Shown in pieces: positions 1 through 5,163 of a stretch of DNA of 5,163 nt. The notes beneath the pieces are model-generated. The model saw only the letters and a list, made by a program, of their open reading frames with translations, was not told the origin of the DNA and did no database searches. Each line of letters opens with the position of its first letter. Positions within the stretch are counted from its first letter, which is position 1. The DNA is from Candidatus Zixiibacteriota bacterium (lineage in GTDB: Bacteria > Zixibacteria > MSB-5A5 > WJJR01), in the NCBI GenBank assembly GCA_014729565.1, contig WJJR01000256.1:1-5163 (forward strand), written 5' to 3'. The translations under genes were made by a program, and so were the position numbers.

Positions 1-749
1 TCGGAATCCCGGTCGCCATTTTTACCACCCTGGTGTTAGGCTTCATCAGTTTGGCTAAGCGCGGCCGCGAGTTGTACATCCGTCCGCTCGCAGGGATCTC
101 GGCAGTCGATGAGGCGATTGGCCGCGCCACGGAAATGAACCGTCCCATTCTGTATGTCCTCGGATTGGGGGCGGCTGACGAGATCGGGACGATTGCTTCA
201 CTTACCATTCTATCACGCGTTGCCAGCAAGGTCGCGGAACATCGAACGGAACTGCTGGTCCCCTGCTACGATGCGGTCGTGATGTCGATTGCGCAGGAGA
301 CGGTCAAGCAGGCGTACCTCGATGCCGGCCGTCCGGATGAGTACCGCGATGATATCGTTTACTTTGTCACACAGGAACAGTTCGCGTATGTGGCGTCGGT
401 CAACGGCACGATGATCCGCCGTCAGACCGCGACGAACTTCTACCTGGGTGTGTTCTTTGCCGAATCGCTGATTCTGGCGGAGACCGGTTCGATTGCCGGC
501 TCGATCCAGATTTCCGGAACCGACCGGACGACGCAGTTGCCATTCTTCATTGTGGCCTGCGATTACACCTTGATCGGTGAAGAGCTGTATGCCGCGTCGG
601 CCTATCTGGGACGCGAGCCGAAACTCTTGGGAACGTTGAAGGCACAGGACTACGCCAAGAGCATCTTTATGATCATGATGTTGGTTGGTATCCTGGCGGC
701 GGCTTTCCAGATCGATACGATTGCGTCGATTTTTGAGATCACGTTTTAA
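1..749 (+). CDS. Membrane-anchored DUF6754-like protein, 5' partial
   Basis: The function is unknown. The reading frame is open to the left edge (first full codon at 3), so the GTG at 33 is probably internal and the true start lies outside the window. Numbering from that GTG: a hydrophobic stretch runs in from upstream and ends near residue 8, followed by K9, R10 and R12. A globular alpha/beta region covers about 13-207, and a C-terminal membrane segment about 209-226. Conspicuous stretches are LYIRPLAG (14-21), RATEMNRP (31-38), the S-G-T turn (161-163), PFFIVACDYTLIGEELYAAS (170-189) and YLGREPKLLG (191-200). From memory these match the uncharacterised DUF6754 family; no search was made. 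Basic residues just after the first membrane segment and K209 before the last place the domain in the cytoplasm. It ends 12 bases before the next gene and is the first visible member of a four-gene operon. Its domain appears distantly related to that of the gene at 1387. Confidence is high that it is coding, moderate for the family. Confidence 0.85.
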   Translation, partial: GIPVAIFTTLVLGFISLAKRGRELYIRPLAGISAVDEAIGRATEMNRPILYVLGLGAADEIGTIASLTILSRVASKVAEHRTELLVPCYDAVVMSIAQETVKQAYLDAGRPDEYRDDIVYFVTQEQFAYVASVNGTMIRRQTATNFYLGVFFAESLILAETGSIAGSIQISGTDRTTQLPFFIVACDYTLIGEELYAASAYLGREPKLLGTLKAQDYAKSIFMIMMLVGILAAAFQIDTIASIFEITF

Positions 750-761
750 CGGCACACGACC

Positions 762-1385
762 ATGAAACGCCAAATCCCACTGACGATCATCTTCATTCTT
801 GGCCTGTTCATGGTCTTTCAGTATTTCGTGCCGCACGAAACGTCGGAGTTCCTCTACGAGTTTATCGCCCTCGACTGGCCACCGATCATCGGCGTGTTCG
901 CGCTGGCCTTGGGCATTATTTCGCTCGTGCGTGTATCGATCAAACGGGTCCGCACGCGCGACGAGAACTGGCAGTATGCGCTCGTGACGCTGATTGGACT
1001 GGCGGCGATGCTGACAGCCGGTCTGCCGTGGTTTGGCGGGCAGACGTCGCCGGTGGTGCAGTGGCAATTCGACTTCATCATGCGGCCGATCACTGCGACA
1101 ATGTTTTCGCTGTTGGCCTTCTTCATTGCGTCGGCGGCGTACCGTGCATTTCGTGCGCGTTCGGTGCTGGCGACGTTGTTGCTGTTGTCGGCGGTGATTG
1201 TGATGATCCGGTTTTTTCCGATGGGACCATTCACCGAACCCGCTGCAGCGACCGCCGACTGGGTTTTGAACTATCCGAATCTCGCTGCCAAGCGCGCGAT
1301 CTTGATCGGCGTGGGATTGGGAATTGTTTCCACGGCATTGAAGATCATTCTGGGCGTGGAACGTTCGTACATGGGACGGGATTAA
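762..1385 (+). CDS. Hypothetical six-helix membrane protein (operon gene 2)
   Basis: I do not recognise the family. The 207-residue protein has six likely membrane segments at about 6-23, 41-58, 72-90, 109-128, 134-152 and 178-197. Basic clusters KRVR (61-64) and YRAFRAR (127-133) fall in the second and fourth loops, while the acidic loop HETSEFLYEF (25-34) lies between segments 1 and 2. By the positive-inside rule both ends are cytoplasmic. No catalytic motif or nucleotide-binding motif is visible, so a structural, channel-like or scaffold role is possible but unproven. The ATG at 762 follows the previous stop by 12 bases and no convincing Shine-Dalgarno sequence precedes it, so translational coupling is plausible. 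The stop is one base from the next ATG. Long antisense frames over this region are shadows: the plus-strand frame has membrane-protein periodicity and operon spacing, the antisense one gives an Arg/His/Gln-rich product. Confidence 0.85.
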   Translation: MKRQIPLTIIFILGLFMVFQYFVPHETSEFLYEFIALDWPPIIGVFALALGIISLVRVSIKRVRTRDENWQYALVTLIGLAAMLTAGLPWFGGQTSPVVQWQFDFIMRPITATMFSLLAFFIASAAYRAFRARSVLATLLLLSAVIVMIRFFPMGPFTEPAAATADWVLNYPNLAAKRAILIGVGLGIVSTALKIILGVERSYMGRD

Positions 1386-1386
1386 T

Positions 1387-2235
1387 ATGAACTTCTTCGA
1401 GAAAATGTTCGCTATCGACCGGCGCTGGGTGTATCTGGCGCTTGGGTTGGCGATCCTGATCTCGCTGCTGATCCCGTTCTCGATTCCGATTCCGATCTCC
1501 GAGGAAGCGCAGAACATTTACGACTACGTCGATCAGTTGGAGCCCGGCCAGGCGATTCACCTGGCCCTGGATTACGATCCGTCAACACTGGCGGAACTGC
1601 ATCCGATGACGTTAGCGATATTGAAGCAGTGTTTTGCCAATGACGTCGACGTAGTGATCACGGCACTCCATCAATTCGGACCGGGAATGGCGGCGGCCGC
1701 CATTGATACGGCGGTGGCACGCCACGATGAGCTGACCGGCGAACAGATGGAAAGCGGCGAGGATTACGTGTTCCTGGGATATAAACCGTATCCCGCGCTG
1801 ATCATCCTGGGGATGGGGCAGAATTACCGCATTCCCTTCCCGGCCGATTACTACGGTGTGATGCTCGATTCGCTGCCGATGATGCAGGACATTCAGAACT
1901 ACGACGACGTTGAAGCGATCATCAACGTCTCGGGAACATCGGCCACCGACTGGTGGATTGCGTACGGGCAGGGACGGTACAACGTGCCGCTGGCGATCGG
2001 TGTCACCGGCGTTATGGCGACCGACTATTACCCGTATCTGCAAACGGGTCAGATTTTCGGCATTCTTGGCGGCCTGAAAGGCGCGGCGGAGTACGAGACA
2101 CTGGTCGGTACACCGGGCAAAGCGGTCGACGGTATGAAGGTGCAGATTGTCGCGCACTTGATCATCATCTTGTTTATTGTGATTGGTAACATTGGGTATT
2201 TCTCGACGCGGAAGCGTCGTGGTGGAGCTGTCTAA
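1387..2235 (+). CDS. Hypothetical protein with two membrane anchors and an alpha/beta domain (operon gene 3)
   Basis: No named family is recognised. The 282-residue protein has one N-terminal membrane segment (about 15-33) preceded by R12-R13, a globular domain (about 38-252), and a C-terminal membrane segment (about 255-271) followed by the basic tail STRKRRGG. This charge pattern puts both ends inside and the domain outside the cytoplasmic membrane. It is not a cleaved signal peptide on present evidence. Strand/helix alternation is clear: AIHLALDY (56-63), a helix at 69-84, VDVVITAL (87-94), a helix at 100-115, YVFLGY (127-132), ALIILGMG (137-144), then AIINVSGT (177-184) and PLAIGVTGVMATDYYPYL (201-218). 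Domain order and several motifs parallel gene 1 of this operon (ends at 749), suggesting ancient paralogy. A GGGA at 1378-1381 sits five bases before the ATG as a modest ribosome binding site. No obvious catalytic triad or metal site is seen. Confidence 0.87.
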   Translation: MNFFEKMFAIDRRWVYLALGLAILISLLIPFSIPIPISEEAQNIYDYVDQLEPGQAIHLALDYDPSTLAELHPMTLAILKQCFANDVDVVITALHQFGPGMAAAAIDTAVARHDELTGEQMESGEDYVFLGYKPYPALIILGMGQNYRIPFPADYYGVMLDSLPMMQDIQNYDDVEAIINVSGTSATDWWIAYGQGRYNVPLAIGVTGVMATDYYPYLQTGQIFGILGGLKGAAEYETLVGTPGKAVDGMKVQIVAHLIIILFIVIGNIGYFSTRKRRGGAV

Positions 2236-2240
2236 CGGTC

Positions 2241-2882
2241 ATGGATTTTATGACGTCCGTAGGTGTATGGGTAGCGGCGTTTCTGACGCTGTCGATCTTT
2301 TCGTTCTTATATAAGGACAATCCCTTCTATAAGTTCGCGGAGCACCTCATGGTCGGCGTGTCGGCCGGGTACTGGGTGATTCTGCTGTTTTACAATGTCC
2401 TGCTGCCCGATGCCATTGACCCGTTGTTCACCGAAGGCAAGTGGTACTACATCATCCCGCTGATTCTGGGCTTGTTGATGTGGACGCGTCTGTTTAAGAA
2501 GACCGCGTGGATTTCGCGGTATCCATTGGCTTTCTATTTGGGTATTGCCACGGGTGTGGCGATTCCGCTGGAAATGAAGGCCAAGGTGATTGAGCAGTTG
2601 TACGGTTCGGTCGGTTTGGTAGCACAGATGCATGAAATGGACGCCGGGTTTGGTACGGTGATCAACAACGTCGTGATACTCATCGGCGTCTTCTCCTCAT
2701 TGATCTACTTTTTCTTCTCCAAGGAACACACCGGCATCACCGGCCGGGTGTCGCAAGTCGGTATCGGCGTTCTGATGATCGGCTTCGGCGCATCGTTCGG
2801 CTTTACGGTGATGGCGCGTGTGTCGCTGTTGATCGAGCGCGTTCAGTTCCTGCTGTTCGAGTGGCTGAAGTTCGGCGCGTGA
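2241..2882 (+). CDS. Hypothetical six-helix membrane protein (operon gene 4)
   Basis: The function is unknown. The 213-residue protein has about six membrane segments: 5-23, 35-55, 68-85, 94-110, 136-159 and 170-190, followed by an amphipathic C-terminal helix (about 191-210, with R193, E199, R200, E207). Its most distinctive stretch is the first loop and flanking helices, residues 18-44, containing FLYKDNPFYKFAEHL and GVSAGYW; polar residues K25, D26, N27, K31, E34 and H35 cluster there, close to the membrane, and could form a functional site. I have an impression of this motif from hypothetical proteins of uncultured bacteria but cannot confirm it. Basic loops (R83, K86, K87, R93 and K161, R169) suggest the N-terminus is outside. 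It starts five bases after the previous stop; a GGAG at 2224-2227 is too far (13 bases) to be a good ribosome binding site, so coupling to gene 3 is likely. It is the last gene of the operon before convergent non-coding DNA. Confidence 0.86.
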   Translation: MDFMTSVGVWVAAFLTLSIFSFLYKDNPFYKFAEHLMVGVSAGYWVILLFYNVLLPDAIDPLFTEGKWYYIIPLILGLLMWTRLFKKTAWISRYPLAFYLGIATGVAIPLEMKAKVIEQLYGSVGLVAQMHEMDAGFGTVINNVVILIGVFSSLIYFFFSKEHTGITGRVSQVGIGVLMIGFGASFGFTVMARVSLLIERVQFLLFEWLKFGA

Positions 2883-2931
2883 GTTTGTCTGGACAACAAT
2901 TTAGAGCAAGTCCGTTCCGCTTCTCGAGGAT

Positions 2932-3002
2932 GTAGCATGGCGGTCTCGCCATGCGGCAGGGGCGTTCGGCTCCGTTCCCCCTGAACGAGACGCCCGTGCT
3001 AC
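2932..3002. repeat. Imperfect inverted repeat, 17-base arms
   Basis: The arms are 2932-2948 and 2986-3002. Read on opposite strands they are gtagcatggcggtctcg and gtagcacgggcgtctcg, identical at 14 of 17 positions, separated by 37 bases. It lies about 50 bases after the operon stop. The two arms look like copies of one unit in opposite orientation, a layout typical of dispersed non-coding repeats. Whether it recurs elsewhere in the genome cannot be seen here. Confidence 0.7.
2935..2954. repeat. Perfect hairpin, 8-bp stem and 4-base loop
   Basis: The sequence gcatggcg, loop gtct, cgccatgc forms a perfect stem inside the left part of the larger inverted repeat. No T-run follows on the plus strand, so it is not a standard intrinsic terminator. 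It could protect the 3' end of the operon transcript or be part of a dispersed repeat. Confidence 0.72.
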
Positions 3003-3012
3003 GTCGGCCGCG

Positions 3013-3032
3013 AAGCCGTTGAAACGGTTTTT
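3013..3032 (+). terminator. Weak candidate terminator for the membrane-protein operon
   Basis: A 7-bp stem (3013-3019 with 3024-3030, including one G-U pair) closes a TGAA loop and runs into five T's at 3028-3032. It is about 130 bases downstream of the last operon stop. The stem is short and only four of its pairs are G-C or C-G flanked by weak pairs, so it may be inefficient. Confidence 0.35.
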
Positions 3033-3116
3033 GAAGGAGTTGTGGGCAACGCCATTGCATCCGGCTGAAGGGCGTGTTGAGAAAGCCGCGGCATTTCCGT
3101 TTGCGTGTGGTCGTCG

Positions 3117-3135
3117 GGGCGTATTGAATACACCC
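3117..3135. repeat. Palindrome copy 1 (9-base arms, one mismatch)
   Basis: gggcgtatt, central g, aatacaccc: the arms pair at eight of nine positions. It has the same length, the same gggcgta/ta-ccc ends and the same single-base centre as the palindrome at 3161-3179, so the two appear to be diverged copies of one element. Confidence 0.65.
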
Positions 3136-3160
3136 TGTGCGCGAAACTGTCACGGAGACC

Positions 3161-3179
3161 GGGCGTACTCAGTACGCCC
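3161..3179. repeat. Palindrome copy 2 (perfect 9-base arms)
   Basis: gggcgtact, central c, agtacgccc: a perfect 9-base inverted repeat around one base, followed by one more c. It starts 44 bases after the start of the related palindrome. Such a tight centre suits a protein-binding palindrome or a REP-like unit as much as an RNA hairpin. No T-run follows it on either strand. Confidence 0.7.
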
Positions 3180-3266
3180 CTTGTAGGTAATTGTCTCGTC
3201 GATACGCGATCACGGCGAAGACTACCACATTTTCAACAGATCCTGAAGCCGGGTGTTCGTAAACAA

Positions 3267-3289
3267 CAAGCCCGCCGTGGGCGGGCTTG
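3267..3289 (-). terminator. Intrinsic terminator of the minus-strand protease gene
   Basis: A perfect 10-bp stem (3267-3276 caagcccgcc with 3280-3289 ggcgggcttg) closes a three-base loop. It lies 24 bases beyond the protease stop codon. Read on the minus strand it leads into ttgtttacg, a modest T-rich tail. Position, GC-rich stem and tail fit a rho-independent terminator for the leftward gene; the symmetrical stem could also stop rightward transcripts, but the plus-strand side lacks a T-run. Confidence 0.75.
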
Positions 3290-3313
3290 CAGATGTCGGT
3301 TGGTCACAACGAC

Positions 3314-5163
3314 TCAATACAGAAAACACGGCGCCGGTCTCGGTGCGCCCAGGAAGGCGTGAAGGATCAGTAGGTTCATATCGACGGCATCGAAGAACCC
3401 GTCGCAGTTCACATCGGACATCCGTTCATCGACGGGCGGCTGTCCGTTGAAGAAGAGCTGAGCGATCAGGAGGTTGAGATCCTCGGCGTCGATGAAACCA
3501 TCGGCATTGATATCGCCACGAACGACGGACAGCAGCGCGCGGTAGGCGTTGACGCGCCCGGATCCGTGGTCATCGTCTTTGCCGGGATCACCAAGGTCGA
3601 CAGCTGACCCGGCGAGCACGGTACGGATGTTCTCGTACGGCGCGCACCCGTTGAGCAGGTCGGGACGGCGGGACAGCAGCAACGCGGTGATCCCGGAGAC
3701 CATCGCGCACGACGCCGAGGTGCCGCCCATACGGAAGGTGTAATCGATGTCGGCGGCATCGCCAATGGCGTCTGTCACGTGGGGATTCCAGCCCAGCGCA
3801 CCGACCTGATCGTCGGTCCACACATCGCCGCGTGGGATGCCGGTGAACGGATCGGCATCGAGTCCCGTGGGCGCGACCACATCAAGCGCACCGCCGGTGC
3901 ACGAATACTCCCACCGCACGTTGGACTTGTCGATCGCGCCGACGGCAATGGTCTCTTTCATGTTGGCGGGAAAGGCGACTTGTGATGGGCCGAAAAACTT
4001 GTTGGCGTAGTTGCCGGCGGAGAAGATGACCGCGACCCCACCGCGCCACCCGCCGGAGGGCCGGCAGGGATCGGTGACGTATGTGATGGCGTTGTAGATT
4101 TCTGTTATTGGGGATCGCCGATTGTACGTCCAACTGTTTGAGATTACATCTGCGCCAAGGGCGTAGGCAAGGTGGATTGCATTCGCAAGGGCGCGGGGAT
4201 CGGCATTTATGCGTGCGTTTGCTGAGTCATTGGCGATTTTGATCCCCATGATATTGCAATTGGGACAGATTCCTGCAATACCAATTCCGTTGTGAGAGGC
4301 CCCAATAATCCCTGCACTTGCCACACCATGATTACTCCTTGCTCCAGGTGTGGCATTCGGATCGCCTATTGGAGGACCGTCATTGGGATTCCACTGGCCA
4401 AAATCCCACAGGGCTTGAACCCTGTCTGATGGCAAGTCTGGATGTTCAACAAGTCCATCGTCCAAAATGGCAACCTTTGCACCACCACGAGAGATACCCC
4501 ATGCCAGCTCAGCATCAATATCGACATCAAGCAGGCCACCAGTCTGTCCGGTGTTCTTAAGGTAATACTGGAACTCGAAATACGGATCCTCAGGCACAGA
4601 CTGAAACTCAGGCCGGGTATACATGGTGGCACTTGCCCATTCCACCTCCGGATACAGATGCAGTTGATTACCCAAATGAAGTGGACTGCTTGTGATTGTA
4701 TCCTCAAGGGCGCACCACCAGTAATTGTGGCGGTAGTGACTGGAATCGACACGATATAATCCGATACTCTGTAACACGTCTTCGCAGGCTGATTGAGATA
4801 GTGATTCGTCAAACTGAATACTGACCAAATCTGTTACTGAAAAGTCAGCCTCCTCATCTACCAGATCATATACAGGAAAAACGCGGGCCACAAACGGATC
4901 CGGTAGGAGATCCGGAACAGCGGCTGCATAACTACAACCTGCATTAAGTGCGAACGTCATGCAGTGTCGACCGAGCTCTTGTGGTTCGATGGCGGCGTTC
5001 AAGCATGATTGATCGTTGAGGAACTGCCCCGCATCAAAACCTGCCACACTAGTATCGAGTTGTACTGTGATTCTTGTATCCGAAACTGTTACCTCGTATG
5101 TGGAATCTCCGCAGTAGTAGAAATCCTGACTGTACGTCTCCGTGCTTACTACGGTGATACAAA
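3314..5163 (-). CDS. Secreted subtilisin-like (S8) serine protease with C-terminal dockerin, 5' partial
   Basis: This is a serine endopeptidase of the subtilase family, expected to act outside the cell. The frame is open past the right edge: GTG at 5047 is internal, and about 38 more codons upstream contain no stop, so the true start and any signal peptide lie outside the window. Numbering from that GTG: a propeptide-like region covers about 52-145; then DPYFEFQYYLKNTGQTGG (154-171), typical of the start of the mature subtilase domain. Catalytic residues are Asp196 in AILDDGL, His240 in NHGVASAG, oxyanion Asn346 in FSAGN, and Ser444 in GGTSAS. The domain ends about 505. Residues 511-568 form a dockerin type I pair: D512, N514, D516, D520, D523 and D545, N547, D549, D553, D556 match the calcium-loop pattern D-x-N-x-D-G-x-x-D-x-x-D, each followed by LNLLI or MNLLI. 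The cysteine pair CPNC (261-264) could form a disulfide. All key residues are intact. The dockerin should dock to a cohesin encoded elsewhere. GC content shifts within the gene near 4080. The promoter is not in view. Confidence 0.93.
   Translation of the reverse strand, partial: CITVVSTETYSQDFYYCGDSTYEVTVSDTRITVQLDTSVAGFDAGQFLNDQSCLNAAIEPQELGRHCMTFALNAGCSYAAAVPDLLPDPFVARVFPVYDLVDEEADFSVTDLVSIQFDESLSQSACEDVLQSIGLYRVDSSHYRHNYWWCALEDTITSSPLHLGNQLHLYPEVEWASATMYTRPEFQSVPEDPYFEFQYYLKNTGQTGGLLDVDIDAELAWGISRGGAKVAILDDGLVEHPDLPSDRVQALWDFGQWNPNDGPPIGDPNATPGARSNHGVASAGIIGASHNGIGIAGICPNCNIMGIKIANDSANARINADPRALANAIHLAYALGADVISNSWTYNRRSPITEIYNAITYVTDPCRPSGGWRGGVAVIFSAGNYANKFFGPSQVAFPANMKETIAVGAIDKSNVRWEYSCTGGALDVVAPTGLDADPFTGIPRGDVWTDDQVGALGWNPHVTDAIGDAADIDYTFRMGGTSASCAMVSGITALLLSRRPDLLNGCAPYENIRTVLAGSAVDLGDPGKDDDHGSGRVNAYRALLSVVRGDINADGFIDAEDLNLLIAQLFFNGQPPVDERMSDVNCDGFFDAVDMNLLILHAFLGAPRPAPCFLY

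Larger units (their letters stand above)
2883..3313. other. Non-coding stretch between convergent genes
   Basis: These 431 bases separate the stop of operon gene 4 from the stop of the minus-strand protease. I see no credible gene: open frames here are short, cross palindromes, and have no family-like sequence. The stretch is dense in symmetrical elements, listed separately: an imperfect inverted repeat with an inner perfect hairpin, a weak terminator-like hairpin, two related palindromes and a strong hairpin beside the protease stop. The rest (about 3035-3115 and 3181-3266) shows nothing I can assign. Confidence 0.8.

Noticed and set aside
213..1517. 434-codon open frame on the minus strand opposite operon genes 1-3
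   Set aside because: It gives an Arg/His/Gln/Asp-rich product without domains, crosses the junctions of the plus-strand genes, and is the expected shadow of GC-rich coding sequence. The plus frames have membrane segments and operon spacing.
762..2882. Possible paralogy of the two six-helix proteins (genes 2 and 4)
   Set aside because: Length and helix number agree, but I found no ordered motifs in common beyond hydrophobic composition, unlike genes 1 and 3.
2803..3153. 116-codon minus-strand frame over the operon end and intergenic repeats
   Set aside because: It overlaps gene 4 and reads through the inverted repeat and a palindrome; the product has no domain-like pattern and no plausible ribosome binding site was noticed.
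2883..3313. CRISPR array, attachment site or insertion sequence in the repeat-rich gap
   Set aside because: Repeats are few, not regularly spaced, and palindromic; no transposase, integrase, tRNA gene or target duplication is visible.
3105..3450. Short plus-strand frames over the intergenic palindromes and the protease 3' end
   Set aside because: They run through the terminator hairpin and opposite the dockerin, where the minus-strand reading has clear family motifs.
4366..4812. Alternative minus and plus frames of 80-148 codons inside the protease N-terminal half
   Set aside because: They overlap the uninterrupted subtilase frame, whose catalytic Asp and His motifs and family-typical text identify it as the real one. 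I considered a frameshift because of the composition change near 4080, but the main frame stays open across it.

Overview
The window suggests a fragment of a moderately GC-rich bacterial genome, probably from a poorly cultured lineage. This rests on three things: most genes are compact and lack recognisable families, a secreted subtilase ends in a dockerin domain, and the intergenic space carries GC-rich palindromes. A Zixibacteria/FCB-like or Chloroflexota-like origin is a guess from memory of similar proteins. No rRNA, tRNA, CRISPR array or transposase gene is visible.

The left half (1-2882) is a tight plus-strand run of four membrane-protein genes with gaps of 12, 1 and 5 bases, so almost certainly one operon. 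Its first gene is cut by the window edge. Genes 1 and 3 each carry one globular alpha/beta domain between an N-terminal and a C-terminal membrane segment. Genes 2 and 4 are small proteins of about six membrane segments. Gene 1 resembles the uncharacterised DUF6754 family; I cannot name the other three. The main observation is that gene 1 and gene 3 domains appear to be distant relatives (same motif order, including an S-G-T turn), while charge distribution places the gene 1 domain in the cytoplasm and the gene 3 domain outside. This could be a multi-subunit membrane complex of unknown function.

The middle (2883-3313) is a 431-base non-coding stretch between converging genes. It holds a perfect hairpin inside a larger imperfect inverted repeat, a weak candidate terminator for the operon, two related palindromes 44 bases apart, and a strong hairpin that should end the minus-strand gene.

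The right part (3314-5163, minus strand) is one open frame without stops for a secreted subtilisin-like (S8) protease with an intact catalytic triad and a C-terminal two-repeat dockerin type I domain. Its N-terminus, with any signal peptide, lies beyond the right edge. Base composition changes sharply inside this gene near position 4080. The protease and the membrane operon converge and need not be functionally linked.
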